A stretch of DNA of 64,000 bases from Amoebidium appalachense (lineage: Eukaryota; Ichthyosporea). The notes beneath the pieces are model-generated. The model saw only the letters and a program-made list of their open reading frames with translations, was not told the DNA's origin and ran no database searches. Positions 23,133 through 57,600 of the stretch are shown here, piece by piece. Within the stretch, counting starts at the first letter, position 1. Each line of letters begins with the position of its first letter. The stretch covers positions 1,798,001-1,862,000 of the forward strand of contig CAVNZM010000014.1 of assembly GCA_963693365.1 (NCBI GenBank). Reading direction: 5' to 3'. Position numbers and translations under genes: made by a program.

Positions 23133-23742
23133 GTTGGCTATCTAAATTTCTCCGGATTCCGTAGACTCGAATATCTTTATTTTCCAAAAACTATCACTAT
23201 TATCTTTGATATACTCAAGCATTGCTCCCGTGCCGAAGAGCATGTATGCCACAAATAAGTGGAGGTGCGCATATATCCATATTCTCACTGTCACTGATTT
23301 GTTTTACTTGACCACCCAACCGGCTCTTGACAATCTACAGTGATGTTCATTAGAGGAAGAAGGAGGGGAAAAAAAACAAAAAAAAAACAAAACAAAAAAA
23401 CAAAAAAAACAAAGAAAAACGGACTAGATGTTCTGCGTATACCCGTAGCCCATCCCACTGTCTATCTCCAACCGTCACCACCACAATTCCATTTGCCGCA
23501 CTCTGTACATATGTGTGCACGCACATGCTGCCTCTTACTTCATTACCAGCCCCAATGCTTTTTTATGTCAGCCCCAAGGGCAGCAATTTCAGGTATTTGG
23601 AGAATTGCCATATTTGGTTATCTTGCTATCCAATCAAACCTAATTCGAGTAACCCGGGAGCATTCCGCAAGGTTCGATATGCATATGGCCAAAATGCGGG
23701 ATAGATTGTATCCATATTTGGACTTTCAAACAATAAGAATCT
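23133..23742. other. Intergenic downstream of msrB, no gene seen
   Basis: Contains a CAAAA-rich stretch at about 23370-23421. Otherwise mixed sequence, partly the presumed 3' untranslated region of msrB on the minus strand. Confidence 0.4.
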
Positions 23743-24584
23743 CTACTTAGGCACAACTCTCTCCTCAGGAAGCACAGCAGAAGGTGCGCCCTTCACATAT
23801 TTCACGCTCACAGAGTTAACACAATGCCTCTCGTTGGTGTCCGTAAACCTCTCCCCGTGGAACACATGACCCAGATGGCCCCCGCACTGCGCGCACATAA
23901 TCTCCACCCGGCGCATTCCAAACGTGTTATCCACCTCGATTGCAACACTTCCCTTGTAGCATTTATCAAACGCCGGCCACCCACACCCACTGCTAAACTT
24001 TGAAGCAGCAGAGTAGAGGGGGGTGCCACAGGCACGGCAGGCAAAATAACCGTCTTTGGGGTAGAACTTGTCGTATTCACCTGTGATGGGATGAGGGGTT
24101 GGTGGGTGAGAGAGGGCGGAAGGGAGGGGAGGGGGGGTTGGAGGAACTGAGAGGGAGCGGGAGAACGAAGGGGGAGAAAGGGGGGGCGGAGGAAGGCATC
24201 ATATGCAATAATACGCTTGATATGGCCCCGGGAGGGGGGGGGGGGGGGGGGAAGGGGGGGGAGGAGAGAGAGAGAAAGGCGAGAGGAAAAGGAATTGGGA
24301 AATGTATGACACGGAGGGATAAAGGGTCGAGAGATGTGAGAGGAAAAGAGAGACGGGCCGGGGGAGGGAAGGGGGGAGGGAGAGAGGGAGGGAGGGAGGG
24401 AGGGAGGGGGGGGGGGGGGAGGGGGGGGGGGGGGGAGGGGGGTTTGGGAGGGGATTAGACTGCAATCTATTAAACGAAGATTGAACAAAAAAAACACGAC
24501 GAAGCACACTGTCTGTACATGAAAAAAAAAACAAAAAAAAAAAAAACGAACAACGTGAACTCTGCAACAACAACAACAACAACC

Positions 24585-24647
<63 letters not shown>

Positions 24648-24845
24648 CGGATAGGGGAAGGAGGGAGGGAGGGAGGGGGGAGGGGGGGGGGGGGGGGGGG
24701 GGGGTTGATCCCGCCCAAAAAACCGGATCCTCAAGAAGGATGGTTGGGGGGTGGGGGGTGGGGGGGCGGGGAGGGAGATATGTTTTGGGGTGGGGCGGGG
24801 GGTGGGGGGTTGGTGGGGCGGGGGGGGGGGGGGGGGGGAGGGGGG

Positions 24846-24877
<32 letters not shown>

Positions 24878-25004
24878 GAGAGAGAGAGCGGGAGAAAAAA
24901 AGGGGGGAGGGATTCGGGAGAGAGGGAGGTTGCCAGGGGATGGGCACGGGAATAGGAATGTGGACGAGAGAGGGGGAGAGAGAGCGAGAGAGAGAGAGAG
25001 GGGG

Positions 25005-25035
<31 letters not shown>

Positions 25036-26327
25036 GAGGGGGGGAGGGGGGAGGGAGGGAGGGAACGTGCAGATAAAGAGAAAGAGGGATGGCAAGGGAA
25101 AGCAAGGGAGAGAGAAAGAGCAGAGGCCTGGAGCCCGGGAAAGGGGGGAATCTACCCTTCTATTAACAAACATCGCAGGGCATATTCATGGTGCTAGCGA
25201 GGTGGTGAGAAATAATGAAGAAGCTCGGAGGGCAAGCAAGGTCGGCAAGTAGCGGAAGAAAACAAAGGAAAGAACGACAAGGGACGAGGGAAAGGCGGAA
25301 TCTAAGAAAGAAGAGGCATAAAAAAAGGAGCTCAGGAGAGAGAAAGAACGGACAGGGGAATGCTAGCCACAGCATCCACACACCCGGGGGTTGCGCCCGC
25401 AGGGGGGGGGGGGGGGGGAGGGGGGGGGGGGACCTTTTTTCCAACGTAACACGTGCACAGATTGTTCCTATAAAGGAAGGCCCCGGCCTACAGGGGGAGG
25501 GGGGGGAGGGGGGGGGAGGGGAGGGAGGGGGGAGGGGAGGGAGGGGGGCGGCGGCGGCGGGGGGGGGGGGGGGGGGGAAGGACACTGGGGAAGAGAACAG
25601 CGAGCAGCGGAACGAGTTTGGGGGCAAATGACAGCAACATCACACCATAACTAATTAAATGAATCTATGAGCAATACAACTCAATGTTAGCACAAATTGC
25701 AAGAGAGCAGGGAGGTGAACGGCACCCTCCGGCCGGCTGAGACGAGGGGGAAAGAGGAGGAAAGGGGCGATCCTGAGGACGCCCCCCCCCCCCCCCCCCC
25801 CCTCCCCCCCCCCCCCCCCCCACCCCTCTCTCCCCCAAACACGCGTGTACACACACAAACACACACACACAAACACAAGCACAAACACACACACAAGCAC
25901 AAGGTTTTGGGGGGGGGAGGAGGGGGAGGGGGGGAGATGGGATGGGGGGACAGAAGGCGAAGTAACAAAAAGAGAAGTGCCGTGCTATAAAGAGAAAAGA
26001 AATTTCAAGACTAAGTAAGTGTGGTTCTGACATCCTTATAATGGTTTTCCGCATATGCAAAAAGGGAGCCACGAGGACAGGTAAAGGAGAAGTAGGAACA
26101 CGCGCATACCTGTGCCTGGGCGCTCCGTTCCCTTTTCTCTGAGCACGTCATACTCGTGCGCGTTCAGCTGCGACCTCCATTCCGCATCTGTCTTCTTGAT
26201 GGGAAAAATCGTGCGAAGCCATGTTTGAGTTTGAGAGCCGACGAGAGGCGAGAACAAGGGTTGGTGCAGCGACAACGATGCCTGCAAGACCAGCAGCACG
26301 CACAAGAGGGCGACGAAGGAAGTTCAT
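23743..26327 (-). CDS. msrB: Peptide methionine (R)-S-oxide reductase (MsrB), with an in-frame break
   Basis: Exon 1 is 26327-26110 and exon 2 is 24080-23743, joined by a GTATGC donor and an ATCACAG acceptor in phase 1. MsrB reduces the R epimer of methionine sulfoxide in proteins using thioredoxin-type reductants. Exon 1 holds a basic/hydrophobic leader (MNFLRRPLVRAAGLAG..., a plausible mitochondrial presequence) followed by the KKTDAEWRSQL...VLREKGTE family start. Exon 2 holds both CxxC zinc-binding pairs (ACRACG, CAQCGG), CGWPAF, GHLGHVF and the catalytic RHCVNS Cys near residue 159. The leader and catalytic domain are in different frames. A run of five T on the coding strand (26208-26204) has one base too many. 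Ignoring one T gives 184 residues and exactly the phase exon 2 needs. Sequencing error, pseudogenisation and frameshifting cannot be told apart here. Confidence 0.85.
24081..26109 (-). other. Large repeat-filled intron of msrB
   Basis: 2,029-bp intron. On the plus strand it contains G-rich and GA arrays (24120-24450, 24657-25065), an A-run/G-run compound (about 24585-24643), G-runs at 25400-25431 and 25500-25577, and a C-run then (CA)n-like block at 25783-25900. No nested gene is supported; the long frames are shadows. Confidence 0.8.
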
Positions 26328-26677
26328 GAGTGATGGACAGAGTTACTACTTTTTGGGGTAGATGTATGCTCCTACGTTTGCAGCTCGGACACACAACACA
26401 AGACTTTTTAGCTGGGTTTTTTTTCTTCAACAAAAGAAGATGGCATGACAAGATGATGTTGGCCAAAGTTGGCGGGAAAGCAAGAGAGGGGTAAAAATAC
26501 TGTGTGATGAGTCACCGTGGTCATGCTCAAGAAGTAGACAGTTATGATATGCAGATAGAACAATAAATGCAAAAGGGAAGAAGCAGAAAATATTCATTTA
26601 TTGGCATATTTCAGTTTTGTGTTGTGTTGATAATGAACTCTCTGATAATGAATTCTCTATTGAAGTATGGACACAGC

Positions 26678-27088
26678 TTACCCTCCTCGGACCGGCGTTT
26701 GCAGTAGACACAACGCTAGTTTGCACTCTTCCATGAAATAAGATGACTGGGTGACTGATTCCCCCAAAACCTCAAAATACCATTCTCCATCTGCTGTGAT
26801 ATAAGTAAATGGCTGTGTGTCCACACCAAGCGGCCTCCCAAGATAGAAGTTTAAAGGCCTTGGTTCATACCCACGTCCACGCCCCATGGCCATGGAAAAG
26901 ATATAAAATGCCAGCATTATATACATACAGCTGAAACTGCCAACGCAGATATTTCCGCTGAAGAAATCAGCGTTCTCAACATTGGCATCATTACACTGCT
27001 TTTTATGATTGATGTCAGTAGCAGTCAGTTTGCCGATAATATCAATCAGGGGAATATCCAAAATATTCAGATTTTCATCCTTGATTTC
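26678..27088 (-). CDS. Possible exon or gene remnant between msrB and msrA
   Basis: The minus-strand frame is open from an ATCTAG acceptor-like site (about 27089) to 26678, where GTAAGC forms a donor-like end. It reads about 137 residues in non-repetitive sequence, including a hydrophobic stretch (CMYIMLAFYIFSMAMG) and FYLGRPLGVDTQPFTYITADGEW. It has no ATG near its start and I recognise no family. It sits in the shared upstream region of two divergent genes, so it could be an exon of an unseen gene, a decayed insertion or chance. Confidence 0.25.
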   Translation of the reverse strand, partial: EIKDENLNILDIPLIDIIGKLTATDINHKKQCNDANVENADFFSGNICVGSFSCMYIMLAFYIFSMAMGRGRGYEPRPLNFYLGRPLGVDTQPFTYITADGEWYFEVLGESVTQSSYFMEECKLALCLLQTPVRGG

Positions 27089-27230
27089 CTAGATCATGAA
27101 ACACCAAAGTGGCTGCGCGACAGGACATGTACAACAAGCAGGAAGGAACGAAGTCAAAGTAGCCTGAGAGAAGCTATTCATACCACTTTGAACGCCTAAC
27201 TTAGAGAAGAAACACGTGCAGTTTGTTACA

Positions 27231-27612
27231 ATGGCTTTTCTTCTCAACTTCTTCAAGACAGACATGATCACAAAGGCTGCCGCTCTACCTGGGCGGCAGC
27301 AGCCCATCACCGTGTCTGCCTTCCACCATGTTTTCCGTGACAGGCGCATCATCCCTCCCCTTCCCCGAGGGAATGGAAAAGGTTCAGGTTGGCATGGGCT
27401 GCTTTTGGGGCGCAGAGAGGCTGTTCTGGCAGTTGGAAGGCGTTTATTCGACTGCTGTTGGTTACTCAGGAGGCTTCACACCCAATCCAACTTATGAGGA
27501 GGTGCGTTGAGGACCCCCTCCCCTCCCCCCTCCCCCCCCCCCCCTCCCCCCGCCCCGCCCTCCTTTCCTCAAACGCACACACACACACGCACGCACACAC
27601 ACACACACACGC

Positions 27613-27650
<38 letters not shown>

Positions 27651-28294
27651 GCACGCACGCACGCGCGCACACATGGACGCACGACGCGCGCACCGCACAC
27701 ACGCGCACGCCTTCCCCGGGAAGGCGCCTCCACCTCCCTAGCATTCCTTGTCACCCCGCTCTCCATAATTTGGGCCAGTTATGCACCCCAAGTATAAACT
27801 GACGCTACCAACCCCCCCCCCCCCACCCCCCGCCCCCCCACCCCCCTCCCCCCTCCCCAAAACACACACACACACACATATACACTGACTCAGACCCCCT
27901 CGTAGTCTTCTTTAAATAAACCCTTATTCTCTGGTCCCCTTTTGTGTGCTTGAGTCCTGCTGTTTCTTGCAGACCAGCATAAGCGGTTTGAAAAAGCAAA
28001 AAGGTGTACGTACTCTACATGTTGCCATTATAAAATGAAGAACACAATAAGCACCAGTTTAAGTTGAATGATTTGCAGGTCTGCTCAGGGAAGACCGGGC
28101 ACACCGAGGCGGTACTCGTTGTGTATGATCCCAAGAAAGTGTCCTTTGAGCAGTTGATGAAGGGTAAGTGCTGTGGTGGAGAAACTGGCCAAAAAAAAAT
28201 TTTGTGTTCGTGTGGTGGGTGAGGTGGGAGGGAGGCTAGGCAGGTGGCCCAACTTCTATTCTTTTTTCTTTTCTTCAGTATTTTTTCTCTTCCT

Positions 28295-28328
<34 letters not shown>

Positions 28329-29330
28329 GTTGGGGAGAGGGGGGGGGGGGGGGGGGGGATCGTTCATGTGGTGGCCGCCTGTCACCCTGGTACGAGGGGA
28401 CTGTGGGGGCGACAAAAGGATTGGCTATGAGAACGAGTCATGTCTTAGTCTTCTTTGTTTATTGTTAGGTGCCTACTGCGGCAGACGGTATTTTGTTGTC
28501 AATCCCAAAGGTGCCTTTCCCAAAGGTGCCTTTCCCGCAGCATTCTTTCCCTCCGCTCCTTCTCATTATTCGTCTTGTGTGTGGGTGGTGGTGTGCGTGT
28601 GTGCGTGTGTGTGTGTGTGTGTTTTGGGGGGTGGTGGGGGGGGAGGGTAAAGGGGGGTCGGGTGGGGGGGGAAGGGGGGGGGGGGGGGGGGGGGCTCTTA
28701 GAGAAACCGCTTCTTCTGAAAAAGTTTTGGTGGGAGGTGGCGAATGAGGGATTCAGGAAGGTCATGGGTTGCACTCAGAAAAAGTGGTCACATTGAAGAT
28801 GAGCACCGTGAGGGAGGTAAAAGGTGGCAAGTGTGCACCGGGAGAGAACGTGAGGAAGATTGGTTTTACCTTATTGTACAGGTAGACGTTCCATCAATCA
28901 GCAATATTTTGTACCGGTAACGTCATAAATGTCTTATATTTAGGGGCCATTTGTTTGTGTGTTTGCGGGACCGACCTGCTAACTGTATCCCACGTGCACA
29001 GTGTTCTGGGAGAGCCACGACCCCACCCAGGGCTACCGGCAGGGTAACGATGTGGGTACGCAATACCGTTCAGCCATCTACACATACACTGCAAACCAGC
29101 TTGAACTGGCCAGACTCTCGCGTGATGAGTTCCAGAAAGGTCTTGACAAGGCGGGTTATGGAAAGATTACAACTGAGATAGCCGAGGCTGGGGAGTTCTA
29201 TTATGCTGAGCAATATCACCAGCAGTACTTGTCGAAGAATCCTAGTGGTTACTGTGGGCTAAGAGGGACGGGTGTGTCTTGTCCTATCGGGTTGGGGAAG
29301 AAGGCTGCTTTTGAGAAAGAACTGAGTTGA
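27231..29330 (+). CDS. msrA: Peptide methionine (S)-S-oxide reductase (MsrA), with an in-frame break
   Basis: Three exons: 27231-27501, 28079-28163 and 29002-29330, with GTGCGT and GTAAGT donors and GCAG/ACAG acceptors. MsrA reduces the S epimer of methionine sulfoxide. Exon 1 has a leader with an ALPGR motif typical of animal-type MsrA, then PFPEG and the catalytic [10 protein letters not shown]. Exon 2 carries KTGHTEAV. Exon 3 carries [36 protein letters not shown] and the resolving-Cys tail [12 protein letters not shown]. The total is 685 nt, one base too many. The leader frame and the catalytic frame meet at a run of four T (27331-27334), and ignoring one T restores 227 residues. Alternatively, translation could start at the ATG at 27329, already in the catalytic frame, giving a leaderless form. 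It is divergent to msrB, about 0.9 kb away. Confidence 0.9.
27502..28078 (+). other. Intron 1 of msrA with (CA)n and C-tracts
   Basis: C-rich at 27515-27560, CA/GC array at 27577-27672 and C-runs at about 27811-27860. Frames here are shadows. Confidence 0.8.
28164..29001 (+). other. Intron 2 of msrA
   Basis: Contains a T-rich then G-run compound (28261-28359), a tandem 15-bp duplication (CCAAAGGTGCCTTTC twice near 28505-28534) and GT then G-rich sequence (28580-28694). The acceptor is CACGTGCACAG. Confidence 0.8.
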
Positions 29331-30158
29331 ACATGGAAGTGCGAGGTTTTGTGGTTGTGTGATTATGCAGTAGTTGCCAGGGTTTCACTTTGGTTCTGGA
29401 ATCAAAACACAAAAATACCAAACTGAGAAGTCGAGAGGTGAAACAGTTCAAATAACTGCCGCAAGATGTCAAGTTTAGCGTCTTTGGACTTTTATCTTGA
29501 GACAGAGTTAAGCTGTTGTGGCAACTTTCCTCGAAGGGTCATGTGGTTGGGGGCCATGTACATATTTGTCGTCATTGAAGACTGGCAATAAAAACTTATA
29601 TTGCTTTGCCTGCAAGCTCTGACGTGGTGATATTCTATGCAACGGTATCGCATCTGCATGCCACGCGTTTGTGATGTTACATGCTGACGCTGACGCTGGT
29701 ATAGTACATGCTGAGGCTGGGCAAGCAATGCAACATCTGTGTGAAGAACGGCTTCCCTACTGGCTCTGTGGTGCATTTTGGGCGAATCATATTTGTGTTG
29801 GTTATAGTTTAGCCATTCGTTTGCCACCTACCTGCGTAAGGCAGTCGACGGCCGCAGACTTTTCAATCGGTTACATGTCTGTGTTCTAGCGCTAGCTGCA
29901 GAGGCTTTGTTGGTGAGGTGGAAAGGAGTTGCATTTTACATAACAGTAAATGTGAAGCTAAGTTGCAAGAAGAATTTCAAAACGCGTAACAGATTCTCGG
30001 TTTCGAAAGGACGTTTCTCATGACTAGCTTAGTAAGGGCGTAAGTGATAGTACACAACATTAGTGGTATAAAACGTGTAAGCACATGCAAGGTCCAAAAC
30101 AGGTTGACCGATCAGTAGGGGCCTAGAACGGCGCCTAAGGGCGTGTAGCAATCCGAAA
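29331..30158. other. msrA 3' region and CTR9 upstream region, no gene seen
   Basis: Non-repetitive sequence between the msrA stop and the CTR9 start. AATAAA at 29587-29592 could be the msrA polyadenylation signal, 257 bp past the stop. No TATA motif is obvious before CTR9, as is common for housekeeping genes. Confidence 0.5.
29587..29592 (+). terminator. Candidate polyadenylation signal of msrA
   Basis: AATAAA lies 257 bp downstream of the msrA stop codon, sense orientation. Confidence 0.35.
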
Positions 30159-53515
<23,357 letters not shown>

Positions 53516-53717
53516 GTCTACCGGCAGCATTTTTTATATATTTTTTTCCCAACTTTTTTTTTTTTTTTTTTTTTGCCCCTTATTTTTTCCGATGTTTTTT
53601 TCTCCCTTGGTTTTTCGCAGGATACTCCTCATTCTAGCTGTGGTTCGGTGCGTACTTGGAGTGGGTTGTTTTTGGTTTGTTGTTTTTTCCTTTTTCTTTT
53701 TTTGTCCCTTTTTTTTT

Positions 53718-53748
<31 letters not shown>

Positions 53749-53775
53749 CCTTTCTCTTTTTTTTCTCCTTTTTTT

Positions 53776-53814
<39 letters not shown>

Positions 53815-54110
53815 AGCAGCATCGGCCCGAGAGTTGACCGTTGAATGAATCTTGAGTACAGGGCACACAATGAGTGCTTTGCACAAAACGTACAAACACC
53901 TATGTTATGTACCTCGACTGGCCGTGGTCGCCCTGTGCTTTAATTTCCACCAAATAATTCAGTTATGTATTTCTTTCTATTTTTTGCATTCGTTCTGTGA
54001 TTATGAAGCTATTTCTTATTCTTCTGCTGGTTAAGTGTCCCTGTTTCTCTGTGTGTGAGAGAGACCGATGAGGGAGGTTGGTGGTTGTGTGTGTGGGTAT
54101 TGGTGGTGGT

Positions 54111-54183
<73 letters not shown>

Positions 54184-54930
54184 ATAAAATGGATGCAATT
54201 CTTGTCTAGCATTTATAGTGTTATTGTTATGATGTTAACAGGGAATACAATGGCATGGCAGGAGGAGAAAATCGAGTCTCTGATAAAGACGACACAAGAA
54301 TCGATGAATCATTACCCGGTCTTCCCCCCCCCCCCCCCCCCCCCCCGGGGCGATTTTCCATGCAATTTCCCCACGACCTGCAACAACCTTTTTCCCACCA
54401 TAAATACCTGTGTACACGAAAACTTTTTGGAAACTGGATTATACATGTCTTGTCCAAATGGAAAGGCAAGTGTACGTCGCATGCAGGCCTGCCGTGCATG
54501 CACTCATTCGTATAAAAGCATAAGATGTGCAATGTGACACCTGGCCACACGAACACACACCGTCTTTTTCTTTTCAATTGCTCTCTGTTTGCCCGTTTCT
54601 CCCCCCTCCCCCCCCCCCCCCCCCCTTTCGGCGGCCCGTTTCCCCCCTCTCTTGCTATGGTGCACGCAGGTATATCCATGCATATTCCATTGCCAGCAAC
54701 ACACACGCACATGCACACACGCGTGTGTACACAATGTCAGCCGCACGTGTGCGCACACCAGGCACACACTAAACACAATCAAGCTCCACACACACTGTGA
54801 CACACACACACACACAGTGATGGATTTTAAACATGCACACGGCTGCTCAGGCCTGTCTAGAACCCACACATCCACGGGGACACCATGGGCCATGCCAGGC
54901 ACACACATTTACACATGCGCATAATGAGTT
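53516..54930. other. CTR9 3' flank with Tn-Gn compounds, no gene seen
   Basis: T-rich 53531-53574, Tn-Gn compounds at 53701-53747 and 53758-53813, GT then G-run 54112-54181, C-runs 54326-54346 and 54607-54625, and CA-rich 54697-54825. An AATAAA lies at 54183-54188 but is 668 bp past the stop. Confidence 0.6.
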
Positions 54931-54949
54931 CTCGATCATACCAAAGTTT

Positions 54950-55110
54950 AGTTTTTTTTGTTTTTTTTTTAAGTTTTTTTTTTATCCCGTTTTGTTCCCG
55001 GAGGGACGTCGACCCCTAAGGCTTAAGCTTGGGCCCTCAGGGGCCGGGGAACTACCGTCTTCCACCCAGCACCGACAGTGCTCTAGCTAGGGTGCTTCGG
55101 TATTAATAAT
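54950..55110 (-). mobile_element. 3' end of a SINE-like retroposon (same family as 4866-5465)
   Basis: On the minus strand the sequence reads GTGGAAGACGGTA (about 55066-55054), a diverged middle, then CCGGGAACAAAACGGGATAAAA (about 55002-54980) and an A-rich tail to about 54950. The terminal motifs match the element at 4866-5465. The 5' head was not recognised, so the copy is probably truncated. Confidence 0.55.
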
Positions 55111-55165
55111 ACCAAAGTTTCGTAGCCTGATAGAGGCTTTTGATCAGTAAGAATTAAACACAGTA

Positions 55166-55173
55166 TTTCCCCC

Positions 55174-55204
<31 letters not shown>

Positions 55205-55308
55205 AAAAAAAAAAAAAAAGAAAGAAGGAAAAGAAAAGAAAAAAAAAAGCAAAAGAAAGAAACCTGTATGATTTTTGAATTCAAAAAACTGCCCGGGCCG
55301 TGAATGTG

Positions 55309-55353
<45 letters not shown>

Positions 55354-55500
55354 GTGTGTGGGTGGGTGAGTGGGTGGGTGGGTGCAAGGGTGGGTGGGTG
55401 GGTGGGTGGGTGGGGGGAGGGGGGGGGAGTTGAGAACGTTGTACTGTAACTCCCGCGTGCTCGGAGTGAGTCCCAAATGTACGTGAAGCACCGGGCGAGA

Positions 55501-55531
<31 letters not shown>

Positions 55532-55667
55532 ACTAACTTCGGGCAGCACCATGGGGAGGGTGAGTGGGTGGGTGGGACAGGTGTGGGTAGAGGACGGGTG
55601 GGGGTGGGGAAGGGGAGGGGGGGGGCTAACATTACAAACTCGGAACAAGAACAGGTGCATTCCCCTC

Positions 55668-55728
<61 letters not shown>

Positions 55729-55860
55729 CACCACCACCACCACCACCACACACACACACACACACCCCGAAAAAATTTGTAATTGCTACATGTCACTCCC
55801 GGGTTCCCTCGTCCCCCCCCCCCCCCCCCCCCCCCCCCCTCCCCCCCCCCCCCCTCCCCC
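55166..55860. repeat. C-run/A-run, T-run, (GGGT)n and C-runs
   Basis: C-run to A-run junction at 55168-55218 (Tn-Gn on the minus strand), T-run 55313-55352, GGGT 55356-55412, G-run 55500-55527, 46-base C-run at 55669-55714, CAC/CA 55715-55764 and C-runs 55813-55860. Confidence 0.95.
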
Positions 55861-56700
55861 CCACCAACCACCACCGCCTCATCTCCCAGCTAACTCGATC
55901 AGGAAGCTGGCGCCATGTCATGCAGGGAGGGGGGAGAACGGGTGCCAGTGTGGGGGGGGGGGGGGGAGGGGGGTGGACTACCAACTTCCTGGGTGCTCCC
56001 CCCCTCCCGGCCACAACTTGCCCTTCCAGCCGGCTCAGCCTGAGCGCCATTGGTCCCCTCCCACTTATCCACACCCTGTCCTCTCCCTTCCTTCCCACCC
56101 ACACGCAGTTGCGAATAAGGGAATTCTAGATAAATGCCAACTCCGTTAACCCACACTTGCAAGACAGTGCCGTTTGTGTGCGCTTGTGGTTTGAACGTAG
56201 AGCAGAGAATACGAGGAAAATTCACTTGAATGATGACACGTTTTGGCCAGCAAACTTTGGTTTCAATTTTTATTCTTCTTAGGTGGCTTCATTGCAGTTA
56301 GGTGGACGTGTACTTAGTCTATGTACAAATGGTTTTAGTGGCATTAATGGGATTGAATCGTAACTTTCACTCAGTTACATAATAGCTTCATCAATAAACA
56401 TGGGAGTAAAAAGGGAAAAAAAACATCAGACTGTCTTTAGTGCTAGGGCCAATCATCAGGTGCCTGCTTCCAGAGCAGTGCAGTGGTAGTTACTTAACTA
56501 ATATATATACACGCAGCCTGGTTGGCTGGTACTGCGTAATTACATTAATATCATCCATCACTTTTTGAATATTTAAACCGGTTGGATAATCTGCGGCAAG
56601 CGCACGTCGGCCTGTCCGCCTTTTCTCTCTCGTAACATATCATACAGCTGATCAACAGTAAACTTCATCAAAAAAGGTTTTTAGGACATTAGGAAAACAT
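55861..56700. other. Intergenic downstream of the PL14 gene, no gene seen
   Basis: Mixed sequence, a G-run at about 55952-55972 and no convincing frame. TTTATT near 56266 (AATAAA on minus) might serve the PL14 gene but is over 400 bp past its stop. Confidence 0.4.
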
Positions 56701-57489
56701 TTAGGCGCAAACAAGGATATCATCGAACACCGCGTATTGGTCGTCGCTAGGAGCATACGACCTGGAGTCACCGCCAAAGAAGGTCACAAATTGGAAGGTG
56801 TCGATCTTCAACCCGCCGGTCTTACGGAACATAATCCCTTCCTGGTCTTGTGTCTGCGAGTTTCCGACCCACCCCTGCAGGCCTCCGTTCTTGCTCTTTC
56901 CACTGTTCAAAATAATGCGCTGGGAAAGACGCATCCACTCCCCATCCTGAACAGCGGTGCCCCAGTCATAATCATCACCGTAAGCATTCGCCTGGCCTGG
57001 GTGATAAACATAGCTGACGAGACGCCCATTCTCGCGCCACATGAGACGGGAGGAGAACCCATCGTATCCGTTGGAGCTGCGGAAACCCGTGTTGCATTGA
57101 CCACCGCACACACCAGGCAGCTTGCCCCCATTCTTAAAGTCAAAACCACCCTGGAACTTTACACGGTAGCTGATGTACACTTCGTCCGTGCTCGGCAGGT
57201 CCACGGCAAACCAGAGAGTAGCCCCGGACCCGTACTTGCCCGCGGGGTATTCGATTTGAAGACCGGCACCACTGTAACCTTGCACGATTTTTGTGTTGCC
57301 GAAAGCGTGGTTGGTGCGCTCAGTTTTGAAGTCCCTGTAGAGGGCGCTGGCAGAGTATTGCGAGCCGATTTTGTTGTCATCGAAATCCACGGAGATAAAG
57401 GGGCGTGTGCCACCCACGCAGCCACCGGGGGCGGCGCTAACTTGCACGAGAAGGGCCGCAACAGCCACGAAAGCCAGAGAGGTAGCCAT
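56701..57489 (-). CDS. Secreted polysaccharide lyase, family PL14-like
   Basis: An intronless 262-residue frame with ATG at 57489-57487. Residues 1-20 are a clean signal peptide (hydrophobic LAFVAVAALLVQVSA core). The mature part resembles PL14 lyases (jelly-roll enzymes cleaving alginate or glucuronan by beta-elimination, known from marine molluscs, fungi and chlorella viruses). Motifs: VYISYRVKF (about 104-112), GFDFKNGGKLPG (115-126; the Lys-rich loop is a family hallmark), GFSSRLMWRENG (144-155), the amphipathic DGEWMRLSQRI strand, FQFVTFFGG (233-241) and a C-terminal YAVFDDILV strand. Several Cys (24, 128, 132, 261) suggest disulfides, consistent with secretion. The substrate cannot be fixed from sequence. 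The gene may have been acquired horizontally, since it lacks introns in an intron-rich neighbourhood, but this is only inference. Confidence 0.85.
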   Translation of the reverse strand: MATSLAFVAVAALLVQVSAAPGGCVGGTRPFISVDFDDNKIGSQYSASALYRDFKTERTNHAFGNTKIVQGYSGAGLQIEYPAGKYGSGATLWFAVDLPSTDEVYISYRVKFQGGFDFKNGGKLPGVCGGQCNTGFRSSNGYDGFSSRLMWRENGRLVSYVYHPGQANAYGDDYDWGTAVQDGEWMRLSQRIILNSGKSKNGGLQGWVGNSQTQDQEGIMFRKTGGLKIDTFQFVTFFGGDSRSYAPSDDQYAVFDDILVCA

Positions 57490-57567
57490 GTTTATGGTTG
57501 AAAGTTTACTGTTTGAACTTTTGGGTTCGTTGGGCTGTTGTTCTGGCGTGGTCAGTGGGTGTGTGGT

Positions 57568-57577
57568 CCTTTATACC
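57568..57577 (-). promoter_or_regulatory. TATA box of the PL14 gene
   Basis: GGTATAAAGG reads on the minus strand about 80 bp upstream of the ATG. It is the best TATA match in the window. Confidence 0.6.
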
Positions 57578-57600
57578 TTTCTGAGATCAATAATTTGGGA

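Noticed and set aside
23808-25173. 379- and 324-residue Pro/Ser/Phe-rich frames on the minus strand
   Set aside because: They cross the msrB intron and read exon 2 in the wrong frame. The MsrB frame carries all family motifs.
29492-29889. Frames of 72 and 111 residues downstream of msrA
   Set aside because: They overlap on opposite strands in the presumed 3' untranslated region and show no recognisable features.
56737-57501. A 254-residue plus-strand frame over the PL14 gene
   Set aside because: Antisense shadow. The minus frame has a signal peptide, PL14 motifs and a TATA box.
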